A stretch of 33,877 nt of DNA, from NCBI GenBank assembly GCA_011056835.1, contig DSDU01000081.1, positions 1 through 33,877 of the forward strand, read 5' to 3'. A program made the translations under genes and the position numbers. The first letter of the stretch is position 1. Every line of letters starts with the position of its first letter. Source of the stretch: Deltaproteobacteria bacterium (GTDB lineage: Bacteria; Desulfobacterota; Syntrophia; Syntrophales; UBA6807). The notes beneath the pieces are model-generated. The model searched no databases and was not told where the DNA came from. It saw only the letters and a list, made by a program, of their open reading frames with translations. Shown here one piece after another: positions 24,155 through 33,858 of the stretch.

Positions 24155-25107
24155 GTGGCAAGCCCCTGTCCCATGTTCATTTTTTCTACAATTTGAAGCG
24201 CCAGTTCAAGAGACTTTCGTCCCTCTTCTCCCGAAACAATCGGAGGGGTCCTCGTTGAAACAGCGTGGATGAAAGACCGTATTTCCCTTTCGAGAGGATC
24301 GTAATCCTCTACATCAACATTGTTCTGAAATATGCCGACCGATCCTTTATCGTTCTTCCTGCTCAATGACATCAGTTCCCGTTTCCCGCAGTCGACGGAA
24401 TGGTACCCACTAAGGCCGAAAAATCGAATTTTCTGCATAACCTTGCCGGTTACCCTGCTGGCCGTTACGTTGGCGACACATCCGTTCCGGAATGTAATCC
24501 GTGCGTTGCTGATATCCACATTATCAGACAGAACCGATACACCAACCGCCTCAACATTTTTAAGGGGAGATTTGACAAAGCTAAGAATGATGTCAAGATC
24601 ATGAATCATCAGATCGAGTATGACATCCACGTCTGTTCCCCTGGTGAAGAACGGATGAAGTCGGTGAGCTTCAATAAAGAGCGGTTCATCCATTACATTT
24701 TTCAGGGCAACGATTGCGGGGTTGAAACGTTCGATAAAACCGATCTGGAAAATCGCCCCGGTGGTTTTGGCAAGCGAAATGAGCCCGTCCGCTTCTTCGA
24801 TGTTTACCGCTATGGGTTTCTCAAGCAGTACATCGACTCCGGCTGCAAGGAAATCTTTGGTCACGACATAATGATATTTGGTCGGCACGGCAATACTCAC
24901 CGCATCAACCATTCCGACCAGATCGCGGTGATCATCGAAGGATTCACAACCATATGTTTCCGCTGCACGATCGGCCCGCTCTCTTGTGCTGTCGGCAACT
25001 CCGACGATCGCGCATTCGGCTAATTGCTCATACTTTTGGAGGTGATACGTTCCAAGGTGACCGATTCCGATCACCCCTACTCGTATCTTTTCATTACCGT
25101 TATGCAT
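24151..25107 (-). CDS. gnnA: Gfo/Idh/MocA-family NAD-dependent oxidoreductase, GnnA-like (UDP-GlcNAc 3-dehydrogenase)
   Basis: This is a 318-residue oxidoreductase. The Rossmann motif is VGVIGIGHLGTYH (Gly14, Gly16, Gly19). LLEKPIAVN (Glu96-Lys97-Pro98) holds the catalytic lysine of the family. ILDLMIHDLDI (Asp165, His169, Asp170) is the conserved substrate-site helix. GnnA of Acidithiobacillus and Leptospira oxidises the 3-OH of UDP-GlcNAc, and its gene lies between lpxA and lpxB with gnnB. The same position here supports the assignment. The protein looks intact although its partner gene is broken. Other roles of this broad family cannot be excluded. It begins 17 bases after the lpxA stop. 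Confidence 0.78.
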   Translation of the reverse strand: MHNGNEKIRVGVIGIGHLGTYHLQKYEQLAECAIVGVADSTRERADRAAETYGCESFDDHRDLVGMVDAVSIAVPTKYHYVVTKDFLAAGVDVLLEKPIAVNIEEADGLISLAKTTGAIFQIGFIERFNPAIVALKNVMDEPLFIEAHRLHPFFTRGTDVDVILDLMIHDLDIILSFVKSPLKNVEAVGVSVLSDNVDISNARITFRNGCVANVTASRVTGKVMQKIRFFGLSGYHSVDCGKRELMSLSRKNDKGSVGIFQNNVDVEDYDPLEREIRSFIHAVSTRTPPIVSGEEGRKSLELALQIVEKMNMGQGLAT

Positions 25108-25124
25108 GTTTTAATAATCCGCTG

Positions 25125-25898
25125 TTATCGGCAGATGCCTCGCTTCGCGTTTTCTATAAATTCCACAAAATGTCTCACTTCAGGCAGATCCTCTACATCA
25201 TCCCTGACCTTCCGGACAGCCGTTGAAAGGAGGAGTGACGATCTGAAGACTATCTTGTAGGCTTTTTTCAATGCACGCAGCACATCTTCTGTAAATCCCC
25301 GCCGTTTCAGACCAACAAGATTCAGTCCGTACGGCTTCGCCCGATTGCCTGAAACCGTTATATAAGGGGGTACATCCTGAACCACGGCGGATGCGCCGCC
25401 GATAAATGCATGGCATCCTATTCGTGAAAATTGGTGGATACCGGTTAAGCCGCCGATAATGGCAAAGTCCTCGACATGGATGTGCCCTGCCAGATTGGCG
25501 GCATTGGCCATAACGATGTTATTCCCCAGTTTACAGTTGTGTGCCACATGACAGTATGCCATGATTAAATTGTTGTTTCCGATGAAGGTCATGGCAATGT
25601 CTGCAGCGGTGGAACTATGGATGGTAACAAATTCACGTATCGTGTTGTTATTCCCAATAATAACCTTACACTGCTCTCCCCCGAATTTTAAATCCTGAGG
25701 AACCGCACCGATTGAAGTGAACTGGAATATACGGCAATTATCACCTATTTCGGTTCGGCCCTCGATCACGACATGAGGACCGATAACAGTATTCTTTCCG
25801 ATTTTCACCTCGGGACCGATGACACTGTACGCCCCCACTTCAGCATCTTCCTGAAGTTCCGCCCCCGGTGAGACGACTGCTGTCGAATGAATGTTCAT
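25125..25898 (-). CDS. lpxA: UDP-N-acetylglucosamine O-acyltransferase
   Basis: This is a 257-residue left-handed beta-helix acyltransferase starting [20 protein letters not shown]; the hexapeptide repeats run to about residue 185. The catalytic histidine is His120 in [12 protein letters not shown], equivalent to E. coli His125. The chain-length and end-of-helix region reads [13 protein letters not shown], then [10 protein letters not shown] and a helical C-terminus. It acylates UDP-GlcNAc with an acyl-ACP, the first step of lipid A synthesis. If GnnA and GnnB acted, it would acylate the 3-amino sugar instead. AAGGA precedes the ATG at 25898; an in-frame start further upstream would run into lpxD. 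It lies 25 bases after lpxD, with no fabZ between. Confidence 0.94.
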   Translation of the reverse strand: MNIHSTAVVSPGAELQEDAEVGAYSVIGPEVKIGKNTVIGPHVVIEGRTEIGDNCRIFQFTSIGAVPQDLKFGGEQCKVIIGNNNTIREFVTIHSSTAADIAMTFIGNNNLIMAYCHVAHNCKLGNNIVMANAANLAGHIHVEDFAIIGGLTGIHQFSRIGCHAFIGGASAVVQDVPPYITVSGNRAKPYGLNLVGLKRRGFTEDVLRALKKAYKIVFRSSLLLSTAVRKVRDDVEDLPEVRHFVEFIENAKRGICR

Positions 25899-25923
25899 TG
25901 TATTGATCCTTCTTTCCGCACCT

Positions 25924-26955
25924 TCACGCCTTATTCTGCTTTTCAAGCGCTTCTATTTTTTCTTCAATATATTTCAGTGTTCGTCTCATATCCGGCAATT
26001 GACCAATACATGCCTGCGTTCTGAGCCATTTCTGGTGAGGCATATGAGGAGCTCCACTGACGATCTGACCGGATGAAACGTCCTCGTGAACACCGGATCG
26101 AGCCGCAATCATTACACCGTCACCAATCTCGATATGCCCCACAATTCCGGCCTGACCGCCGATAACGACGCTGTTTCCCAGTTTTGTGCTTCCCGAAATC
26201 CCCACCTGGGCAACAACGATTGAATTTTCACCAATAACGACATTATGGGCGATCTGAACGAGGTTATCGATTTTCGTGCCCCGTTTAATCCAGGTTTTGC
26301 CCAGTGTCCCTCGATCTATGGTTGTATTAGCTCCAATTTCCACGTCATCGTCAATTTGCACGATTCCCACCTGGGGGATTTTTCGATTTTCCCTTCCTGG
26401 ATCGGTAAATCCGAACCCGTCACTCCCGACAACAACTCCGGCATGAATGATAACCCGCTTTCCGATTCTGCATTTCCGATAAACGGTTACGTTTGGATAA
26501 AGAATTGAATCTTCACCGATTTCCACATTGTTGCCGATACAAACACCCGGATAAAGAACCACTCCCTTTCCTATTCGCACGCCGCGCCCGACGTAGACAC
26601 CAGGGTAACTGGTTGTATTTTCACCGAATTCAGTTCCTTCACCGACAAAAACTTGATCGCTGATACCGGGGGTCTCTTGATCTTCAGGATAAAACAGCCC
26701 CAACAGACGGGCAAAGGCCTTATAGGGATCTTGAACGACGACAAGGTTCTTCGTCGATTCTTTGATGGTCGGCGATACCAGAACAGCCGATGCCCCGGTA
26801 TATTCAAGTTTATGCCTATACCTGGGATTTGCGATGAAGGTGATATCACCGTTCCCGGCTTCGTCGATGCCTCGCACATTATTGATCATAACCGTATCGT
26901 CACCGATTACCGCACCTTCGAGCAATCCGGCAATTTTCCTTAACTGAATTTCCAT
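25924..26955 (-). CDS. lpxD: UDP-3-O-acylglucosamine N-acyltransferase
   Basis: This 343-residue enzyme is a trimeric beta-helix protein adding the N-linked acyl chain in lipid A synthesis. The N-terminal uridine-binding domain includes [19 protein letters not shown] (about 30-48). Hexapeptide repeats cover about 100-300, and the catalytic histidine is His237 in [32 protein letters not shown] (about 178-197) is the LpxD-specific loop, and a helical tail (about 310-343) ends in lysine- and glutamate-rich sequence. It starts 91 bases after the ompH stop. The order ompH-lpxD-lpxA is shared by many proteobacteria, although fabZ normally sits between lpxD and lpxA. Confidence 0.94.
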   Translation of the reverse strand: MEIQLRKIAGLLEGAVIGDDTVMINNVRGIDEAGNGDITFIANPRYRHKLEYTGASAVLVSPTIKESTKNLVVVQDPYKAFARLLGLFYPEDQETPGISDQVFVGEGTEFGENTTSYPGVYVGRGVRIGKGVVLYPGVCIGNNVEIGEDSILYPNVTVYRKCRIGKRVIIHAGVVVGSDGFGFTDPGRENRKIPQVGIVQIDDDVEIGANTTIDRGTLGKTWIKRGTKIDNLVQIAHNVVIGENSIVVAQVGISGSTKLGNSVVIGGQAGIVGHIEIGDGVMIAARSGVHEDVSSGQIVSGAPHMPHQKWLRTQACIGQLPDMRRTLKYIEEKIEALEKQNKA

Positions 26956-27046
26956 GTGGCCGTTCTCATCCCTTTTATTGTCGTGATCGGTTTATCCTGT
27001 TTCGGGTCATCTCCGTTTAAGAAAACCGGGGTGACCGTCAGCCCCT

Positions 27047-27574
27047 TCATTTCTTCCTTGATTTGTATTCCTTGTTGAATTCGAGAATCACTTGCTTGGT
27101 AATGTCCCGTGCCGGTGAATGATAGGCAATTCCTGCAGCGGCAATATCGAGTATCATGGTATACCCGTCCCGCTTGCCGATTGTATTCACAACCTTGAGC
27201 ACTTCGGGAATCATCTTCCGTGAAAGCTCCTGGTCCATCCGCTGAATCTCTGCGTTTGAGTCCTCAACCAGCCGCTTGTAATCTCTGAATTGTTTCTCAT
27301 ATTCCAGTTCTTTTTCTCTCATGGCAGGCTCGGTCAGCACAAGTCTCTGTTTTTCCAGTTCTTCCTTCATTTTCTTCAACTCAGCTTCCCGGCTCTGTAT
27401 GCTGTCCCTTTTTTTCTGGAACACCGTTTGGAATTCTACAGCAGCCTCCTTGCCATGATCCGACAGGAGAAGAATGTCCTTCATATTGATGAAAGCTATC
27501 TTCTCCTCGGCATAAGCACAGCTTCCAGCCAGCAAAAGTACAATAACACCGAAAATGGTTACTATTCGCTTCAT
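27047..27574 (-). CDS. skp: Periplasmic chaperone Skp/OmpH
   Basis: This 175-residue secreted protein has a signal peptide MKRIVTIFGVIVLLLAGSCAYA, probably cleaved after AYA at residue 22. The mature part starts EEKIAFINMKDIL, the conserved Skp beta-strand. A long charged coiled-coil follows (about 45-130, rich in Lys, Glu and Arg), and the chain ends with the small strand region GYTMILDIAAAGIAYHS. Skp is a trimeric jellyfish-shaped chaperone that carries unfolded outer-membrane proteins across the periplasm to BamA, whose gene lies just upstream. A cysteine in the signal peptide is not in a good lipobox. Confidence 0.9.
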   Translation of the reverse strand: MKRIVTIFGVIVLLLAGSCAYAEEKIAFINMKDILLLSDHGKEAAVEFQTVFQKKRDSIQSREAELKKMKEELEKQRLVLTEPAMREKELEYEKQFRDYKRLVEDSNAEIQRMDQELSRKMIPEVLKVVNTIGKRDGYTMILDIAAAGIAYHSPARDITKQVILEFNKEYKSRKK

Positions 27575-27654
27575 TTTAATCCCCCTTGATGAGATTTCAA
27601 TCTTTTTTCAGTCGGCTATACCAACTTTCATTTTAACCACCTGTTTTATTTACA

Positions 27655-30300
27655 TTACATCATCATGCCGATGGTAAACTCCCATTTGTAGGGAGACTCA
27701 CCGTCTTTTCTGTCAAGGACATAGCCCCATTCAAGCCGCAACGGACCGATCGGAGAATACCACCTGACACCGACTCCCGCCGTTTTTCTCATATCGTCAA
27801 GATAATAGCCGTTGTCCCAGGCGTTGCCAATGTCAAAAAATAAAACCCCTTTCATGCCGGCATCTTTGATGAGAGGAAAGATTAGTTCCGCACTGAAGGT
27901 AAGCATTGTGTTTCCGCCGATGACATCCCCCGTTTCCGGATCAATGGGACCGACATCTTCGAGTCCCCGCAACGATCGTATTCCACCAAGGACAAACCGC
28001 TCATAAATCGGCAACTTCTTGCCCTCATTAGCCTGCAGATACCCGATGCGTCCCCGCACCGCAAAAACATTATCCAGAGGAAGCGGAAAATACCATGAGG
28101 AATTGCCCGAATATTTCGTAAAACTGTTGTCCCCTTGAAATATGGTCCCGGTGTGGCGGATAGCCACACTGTTAAGCGATCCCTTTGACGGGAACATCCA
28201 GTCATTCGTCGAATCCCGCATCAACGTCACCGTTACACCACTGGTTGTTGTTTCTCCTTCCTGTTCCCTGATATATCGGGAAGCATAGTATTTAACGTTC
28301 ATAACCTCATCCATGGTGTATTCATAACCGATGTACCCTTTAACATATTCAAAGAGGGGGTAGCCGAAGGTCATTCTCAATCCCTTTGTATCAAGGTCGT
28401 AGGAATCATATTCGCGCTTCATATTCCACGCATCGTATTTGCTCCAGAGGGGCCGGTCGAAGAGCCAGGGTTCGACAAATGACAATTCGTAATTCGTTGT
28501 CTTGGAACCGAGAAACGCATTGAGACTGAGGACCTGTCCTCTGCCGAAAAGGTTCTGTTGAGATACCTGCGCCATGACGATTGCTTTGTCGACTGCACTG
28601 TACCCGGCGCCGATACTGAAAAGACCTGTCGGCTTTTCCTTCACGTGAATCGTAACGTCGGTAAGATTTTCTTCGGTCCCTTTCTCCGTTTGAAAGTTAA
28701 TCTCCTCAAAATAGCGGAGATTCATCAATCTCATGTAACTTTTTCTCAGGTTTTCCCCACTGTACAAATCACCCTCGTCAATGGCAAGTTCTCGCCTGAT
28801 AACCTTGTCTCGCGTCTTCGTATTACCCACAACAGTGATTCTATTGAAGTATATTTTATCACCTTTCTCAATATGATAGACGACATCGACTTTTTCTTCC
28901 ATTTCACGTGGGGTCGTTTCAGGAGTGACATTTGCATATGCATACCCTTCGTTTTTACACGCTTCAGTCAGGAAGTCGAGATCTTTCATGATGGAATCCC
29001 GATCGAAATAGTCTTTCTTGTTTATTTTCAGTTTTTCAATGAGTTCATCCCTGGAAACAGACAACGTATCGCCGGCAATCTCAACTGCACCTACCTTGAA
29101 TTGTTTTCCTTCCGTTATGGAAATGGTAATATATATACCCTTTTCATCATGCCTGACCTCGGGTTCACCGACCCGGGCATTCATGTAGCCGTGATTCAGA
29201 TAGAACACATTCAGTTTATTGACATCTTCTCTTAATTTATCCCGCTTAAGAACCCCAGAACCACTTATAAAGTGAAAGAATCCTCTCTCTGAAACATCCA
29301 TGATTTTTTTCAGATCGCCATCGGTGAATGCCTTGTTTCCCTCAAATGCGATCTTCTCAATAAGGAGTTTCTTATGCTCCTCGATTATGAAAATAACGAG
29401 AACACCTCTCGTTCCCGCATCTTCCACCGTATGCTCAACGGTGGCGTTGAGATATCCCTTGTCATTGTACAGCGCCTTAATTTTTTCCACGTCGGATTTT
29501 ACTTTATCAAGATTGAGAACCTGCCTGGTCTTGATAGTCAGAACACTGTTTATTTCTCTCTCATTAATATCATCATTCCCCTTAATTACGATCTCCGATA
29601 TAAGTGGTTTTTCCTCAACAATGTACGTGAGAATCTTTCCCTCCGCACCCTCCGTTATGGTAACCTGAACATCGCTGAAATAGCCCATTTTGTAAATAGC
29701 CTTGATATCATCCGACAGGGTTCGACTCGATACAAGCTTACCTTTTTCGCTTTTTAAGACATTCAGAATTGCATTGTCCTCAATCTTTTTGTTTCCCGAA
29801 ATGGCGATATCTTCTATTCCCAATTCCCGGAATTCGACTTTCACGATTTTTTCTGCGAGCGTTGCGGCGATCTTACCGATACTATCCACACCGGTTCCAT
29901 AACCGAATATGCCGGTGACTACGTGTCGCTTCTTTACATCGTATGTCGAAACATCGGCGCTGATCATATTACCTAAACGCGTCAGGCTCCCGGTAATGAT
30001 TATATCAGCACCGATCACATCACCTACGGTCCAGATTAATTCCTCGGAGACTTGTTTCCCATCAATAAGCGGCGAGAATGACTTTGTATCAATGACGTAA
30101 AAACGTCTTGTCTTCATCACTTCGTTTAATAAATTCTTTGATATCGATGCCTCAAGCGTCGATACGTCCGATTCACTGTAAACGTGAAAAGGAAAAATCG
30201 CGACGCGCTTGAGCTCTTCAGCATAAGAGTTGTGCATCCCGAAGTAAGAAAGGACGAGCGCAAGAATAAATATGGTTCGAATCGAACAGAAAAATTTCAT
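27655..30300 (-). CDS. bamA: BamA outer-membrane protein assembly factor with extra TolB/CsgG-like N-terminal domain
   Basis: This is 881 residues from the ATG at 30300, which follows the lolD stop by one base; a longer frame runs into lolD but lacks a signal peptide at its start. The signal peptide MKFFCSIRTIFILALVLSYF ends near residue 27. Residues about 28-165 form an unusual extra domain, RVAIFPFHVYSESDV through VGDVIGADIIITGSLTRLGN, like the TolB-N/CsgG periplasmic fold. Five POTRA domains follow (the first about residue 172, VEFRELGIEDIAISGNKKIE), then a 16-strand barrel from about 540, with the RSLRG motif (GGIRSLRGLEDVG). The last residues are WEFTIGMMM: most BamA proteins end in Phe, this one in Met. 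It folds and inserts outer-membrane proteins. Confidence 0.9.
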   Translation of the reverse strand: MKFFCSIRTIFILALVLSYFGMHNSYAEELKRVAIFPFHVYSESDVSTLEASISKNLLNEVMKTRRFYVIDTKSFSPLIDGKQVSEELIWTVGDVIGADIIITGSLTRLGNMISADVSTYDVKKRHVVTGIFGYGTGVDSIGKIAATLAEKIVKVEFRELGIEDIAISGNKKIEDNAILNVLKSEKGKLVSSRTLSDDIKAIYKMGYFSDVQVTITEGAEGKILTYIVEEKPLISEIVIKGNDDINEREINSVLTIKTRQVLNLDKVKSDVEKIKALYNDKGYLNATVEHTVEDAGTRGVLVIFIIEEHKKLLIEKIAFEGNKAFTDGDLKKIMDVSERGFFHFISGSGVLKRDKLREDVNKLNVFYLNHGYMNARVGEPEVRHDEKGIYITISITEGKQFKVGAVEIAGDTLSVSRDELIEKLKINKKDYFDRDSIMKDLDFLTEACKNEGYAYANVTPETTPREMEEKVDVVYHIEKGDKIYFNRITVVGNTKTRDKVIRRELAIDEGDLYSGENLRKSYMRLMNLRYFEEINFQTEKGTEENLTDVTIHVKEKPTGLFSIGAGYSAVDKAIVMAQVSQQNLFGRGQVLSLNAFLGSKTTNYELSFVEPWLFDRPLWSKYDAWNMKREYDSYDLDTKGLRMTFGYPLFEYVKGYIGYEYTMDEVMNVKYYASRYIREQEGETTTSGVTVTLMRDSTNDWMFPSKGSLNSVAIRHTGTIFQGDNSFTKYSGNSSWYFPLPLDNVFAVRGRIGYLQANEGKKLPIYERFVLGGIRSLRGLEDVGPIDPETGDVIGGNTMLTFSAELIFPLIKDAGMKGVLFFDIGNAWDNGYYLDDMRKTAGVGVRWYSPIGPLRLEWGYVLDRKDGESPYKWEFTIGMMM

Positions 30301-30301
30301 C

Positions 30302-31009
30302 TTACAGATCGTAGGTCCTCCCGTCTCGCAGACCGATGATACGTGACATTCTTTTGGCAAGATCTATGTTGTGCGTAACAACCACGAGTGTTATCCTTTT
30401 TTTTCTATTCAACCCAATTAGAATATCCTGAATTTTTTCACCTGTTTCACTGTCAAGATTTCCTGTCGGTTCATCCGCCAACAGGATTTCGGGGTCCATG
30501 ATGAGTGCTCGGGCCACGGACACCCGTTGCTGTTCCCCTCCTGAGAGTTCTCCGGGCTTGTGAGCGAATCTATCACCAAGCCCGACATCCGTCAAGATAT
30601 TCACCGCCCTCCGGCGGGCTTCACTAATCGACATTCCCCGGATCAACGCGGGCATCATAGTATTTTCAAGGCAGGTAAACTCAGGTAAAAGATGATTTGC
30701 CTGGAACACGAAGCCGATTTTTTTATTCCTGAACTCGGCCTGCAGCTCCTCACTCCATGCAAAGACATCAACGCCGTCATAGTTGACAGAGCCTGATGTC
30801 GGGCGTTCGATGAGACCGAGAATATTGAGAAAGGTGCTTTTCCCGGCACCGGAAACACCGAGAATTGCGAGAGAATCTCCTCGGTCGATTTCAAGATTCA
30901 ATCCGTTGAGAACCCCGATCGTATTTCCGTCCTTAATAAACGTTTTTGTCAAATTGCTGACCGATATCATTCGCCTCTGCCTACAACACGTTGTCTCTTT
31001 GTCTGTCAT
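30302..31009 (-). CDS. lolD: Lipoprotein-releasing ABC transporter ATP-binding protein LolD
   Basis: This 235-residue ATPase has Walker [15 protein letters not shown]-loop [12 protein letters not shown], signature LSGGEQQR, Walker [13 protein letters not shown] and H-loop [10 protein letters not shown], the MacB/LolD subfamily pattern. With LolC/E it extracts lipoproteins from the inner membrane and passes them to LolA. Its start ATG overlaps the lolC/E stop (ATGA), favouring 31009; an internal ATG at 30970, just before the conserved [10 protein letters not shown], is also possible. No lolA or lolB is in this window. Confidence 0.92.
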   Translation of the reverse strand: MTDKETTCCRQRRMISVSNLTKTFIKDGNTIGVLNGLNLEIDRGDSLAILGVSGAGKSTFLNILGLIERPTSGSVNYDGVDVFAWSEELQAEFRNKKIGFVFQANHLLPEFTCLENTMMPALIRGMSISEARRRAVNILTDVGLGDRFAHKPGELSGGEQQRVSVARALIMDPEILLADEPTGNLDSETGEKIQDILIGLNRKKRITLVVVTHNIDLAKRMSRIIGLRDGRTYDL

Positions 31010-32262
31010 TCATATCTGAGCGCCTCTGCGGGATCGAGTTTTGATGCATTCCACGATGGATATATAGTGGCGAGAAAACATATGATCATGGCAATAATCA
31101 TAACGACAAATACATCAACGAAATTGACCTTTGAGGGAAGCTCACTGAGATAATACACATCTCCCGGCAGGATTTTAAACCCGAAAAGGTTTTCAACAAA
31201 TGATGTTATCGGTTCGATATGAAACGCCACCAGAAGACCTCCGATACATCCCAGAACAGTACCGATGGCTCCGATAATAAGTCCCTGCAACATGAAAATC
31301 TTCATGATGCTTTTCGATGTCGCTCCCATTGACTTTAAGATGGCAATATCCCGTGTTTTTTCCATAACGACCATGATTAACGCCGTTATAATGTTAAAGG
31401 CGGCAACAACAACGATCAAACTCAAAATAATAAACATGACACGCTTTTCCAATCGCAGAGCTGCAAAGAGATTTTTATTCATCTGCATCCAGTTTCTGGC
31501 CCAATAGGGATATCCCAATTCTTTTTCTATTTCCTCGGCAATTTCCCGGGCTTTATAGATATCCTGAACTCTTATTTCTATACCGGTTATATCATCGCCC
31601 ATATTTAAAAAGTGCTGACATTCGGGAAGCGACAAGAATGCAAGTCCCGAATCGTATTCATAAAAACCCGAATCAAAAATTCCGACCACTTCAAACTTTT
31701 TTATTCGTGGAACCATCCCCATCGGCGTAGCGATACCCATAGGTGACAAGACATCAACGGTATCGGACACAAGCAGCCCGAGATTTTTGGATAATTCCTT
31801 ACCGATGACAATTCCCGGCAACTCCTGATTTTCAGCGGTATCACGGGAAAGACTGCCGATGTCTCCATCCATCATCTTTCCCAGACTGAGAACATTGAGA
31901 GCGCTTTTGGCATCAATACCCCGCAGCACCACACCGGTTACGCGATCTTCTTTTTTCAACATGGCCTGTCCATAAACGAACGGCGTTGACGCAACAACGC
32001 CCTCCACCCGGTCAATCTTCTCCTTGACATGGCCATAGTCATTCATCTTCCCATGGTATTTCATGAGGACGATATGTGAACTGACACCCAGTATTTTATT
32101 CCGGAGATCGGTTTCAAACCCGTTCATGACGGCAAGAACAATAATCAATGCGGAGACACCGAGAAAAATTCCCGCAATCGAAATGAATGTGATGAGTGAA
32201 ACAAATGCTTGTTTTCTCTTTGCCCTCAAATATCTCAGAGCTATAAAAAATTCATAGGACAT
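31006..32262 (-). CDS. lolC: Lipoprotein-releasing ABC transporter permease LolC/LolE
   Basis: This 418-residue FtsX/MacB-family permease has an N-terminal cytoplasmic stretch MSYEFFIALRYLRAKRKQAF, a first membrane helix (about 20-45, FVSLITFISIAGIFLGVSALIIVLAVMNGFE, read in parts), a large periplasmic MacB-PCD domain (about 50-260) and three C-terminal helices, ending [14 protein letters not shown]. That tail is the hallmark of LolC and LolE. A single permease gene suggests a LolF-like homodimer, or that a second subunit lies elsewhere. It starts 117 bases after lysS and overlaps lolD by four bases, so lolC-lolD-bamA form one transcript. Confidence 0.9.
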   Translation of the reverse strand: MSYEFFIALRYLRAKRKQAFVSLITFISIAGIFLGVSALIIVLAVMNGFETDLRNKILGVSSHIVLMKYHGKMNDYGHVKEKIDRVEGVVASTPFVYGQAMLKKEDRVTGVVLRGIDAKSALNVLSLGKMMDGDIGSLSRDTAENQELPGIVIGKELSKNLGLLVSDTVDVLSPMGIATPMGMVPRIKKFEVVGIFDSGFYEYDSGLAFLSLPECQHFLNMGDDITGIEIRVQDIYKAREIAEEIEKELGYPYWARNWMQMNKNLFAALRLEKRVMFIILSLIVVVAAFNIITALIMVVMEKTRDIAILKSMGATSKSIMKIFMLQGLIIGAIGTVLGCIGGLLVAFHIEPITSFVENLFGFKILPGDVYYLSELPSKVNFVDVFVVMIIAMIICFLATIYPSWNASKLDPAEALRYE

Positions 32263-32379
32263 CGTTTATAACCATTTCTCTCTATTCGAACTGCTTCCGG
32301 TAATCCATCAGGGAGGGGATGCTACATTAGCCGTATCGCTTCACAAAAAATATGCGATTTCGTATCGCCATTCATGAGA

Positions 32380-33858
32380 TTACATTTTCGCTCTCATGTG
32401 GGGAAAGAGAATAACGTCCCGGATCGAAGGGGAATCCGTAAAGAGCATGACTAGTCGGTCAATACCGATCCCCTCCCCGGCTGTCGGTGGCATTGCATAT
32501 TCCAAGGCTCGAATATAATCTTCGTCCATTTCATGAGCTTCAAGATCCCCCGCTTCCCGCTCCCTCAACTGCATGAGAAACCGTTCCCGCTGATCATAAG
32601 GATCGTTAAGCTCCGAAAAGGCATTGGCAATTTCCCTTCCTTGGATATACAGTTCAAATCGGTCGGTAAATCGGTCGTCTTCGTTGTTTTTTCGCGAGAG
32701 CGGTGAGACTTCGAGGGGATACTGCGTTACAAAAGTCGGCTGAATAAGCTTGTCTTCAACAATCGCTTCGAATATAGTCATAATAACCTTGCCCAGTGTT
32801 TCGTTGCCCAGTATTTCAAGGCCGATGTCACGGGCATATTTTATTGATCGTTCTCTGTCATCAAGAACAGGAGCATCCACTCCGGTATAGGCGACAATAG
32901 CATCTTTCACCGTCAGCTTTCGCCAGGGAGGGGTAAGATCGATCTCAGTTCCCTGGTATGAAAAAATGAAAGAACCGAAGAGGTCCCGGGCAATATCGGT
33001 CAACAATTCCTCAGTCATGCTCATGAGATGCTCATAGGTTGCGTACGCCATGTAGAATTCCATCATGGTAAATTCAGGATTATGGAGCGTCGAGACCCCT
33101 TCATTCCGAAAGTTTCGATTGAGTTCAAAGACCCGCTCAAGGCCCCCCACCACTAGGCGCTTCAGATAGAGCTCGGGAGCTATTCTCAAGTAAAGATCCA
33201 TTCCGAGGGCATTGTGATATGTCTTGAACGGCTTTGCCATGGCGCCTCCCGCAATGGGATGCATCATCGGTGTCTCAACTTCAAGGAAATCATATTTGTA
33301 CATAAAATCACGGATGAGGCGAATGATACGACTCCTTGTGTGAAACATTCCTCTCACCGAAGGATTAACGATCAAATCAAGATGTTTCTGTCGATATCTC
33401 GTTTCAATGTCGGTCAATCCATGCCATTTTTCAGGCAGAGGACGGAGTGCTTTTGATAAAAGACGAATAGAATCCGCCTGAACGGTGAGCTCACCCGTTT
33501 TTGTTTTGAAAACACGACCGGCAACTGAAATTATATCCCCGATATCAAACTTCTGAAAAAGCGAATAGCTCATGTCGCCGACGATATTTTTTTTTATGTA
33601 AGCTTGAATTCTTCCTTTTCGATCTTGGATGTTGACAAACGAAGCCTTGCCGAAATTTCTTATGGCCATAAGCCTCCCTGCCAGAGTAAATCTGTCTTCT
33701 ATCTTTTCAAGGGCTTCATTATCCAAGCCTCCCAACCGGTTGAGGACATCCTCTGTCGTGGAAGTTACTTCAATATCATTCGGATAGAGATCGATTCCGT
33801 CAGCTTTCAGAGATTCGATTTTTTCTCGACGCGTCTTCAACAGTTCGCTTTCACTCAT
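32380..33858 (-). CDS. lysS: Lysyl-tRNA synthetase, class II
   Basis: This 492-residue cytoplasmic enzyme charges tRNA-Lys. It has an N-terminal OB-fold anticodon-binding domain (about 50-145, FTLAGRLMAIRNFGKASFVNI in parts). The class II motif 1 lies near DFMYKYDFLEVETPMMHPI, motif 2 near FELNRNFRNEGVSTLHNPEFT, and motif 3 is GEGIGIDRLVML near the C-terminus. The ATG at 33858 is 19 bases from the right edge, and the gene is complete. It commonly precedes lolC in Desulfobacterota and other proteobacteria. Confidence 0.95.
   Translation of the reverse strand: MSESELLKTRREKIESLKADGIDLYPNDIEVTSTTEDVLNRLGGLDNEALEKIEDRFTLAGRLMAIRNFGKASFVNIQDRKGRIQAYIKKNIVGDMSYSLFQKFDIGDIISVAGRVFKTKTGELTVQADSIRLLSKALRPLPEKWHGLTDIETRYRQKHLDLIVNPSVRGMFHTRSRIIRLIRDFMYKYDFLEVETPMMHPIAGGAMAKPFKTYHNALGMDLYLRIAPELYLKRLVVGGLERVFELNRNFRNEGVSTLHNPEFTMMEFYMAYATYEHLMSMTEELLTDIARDLFGSFIFSYQGTEIDLTPPWRKLTVKDAIVAYTGVDAPVLDDRERSIKYARDIGLEILGNETLGKVIMTIFEAIVEDKLIQPTFVTQYPLEVSPLSRKNNEDDRFTDRFELYIQGREIANAFSELNDPYDQRERFLMQLREREAGDLEAHEMDEDYIRALEYAMPPTAGEGIGIDRLVMLFTDSPSIRDVILFPHMRAKM

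Noticed and set aside
24400-25023. A 207-residue plus-strand frame across gnnA
   Set aside because: It is opposite a well-conserved Gfo/Idh oxidoreductase and has no recognisable domain.
28558-29235. A 225-residue plus-strand frame inside bamA
   Set aside because: It is antisense to the POTRA region of BamA, which aligns well with its family; a long chance frame in a long gene.
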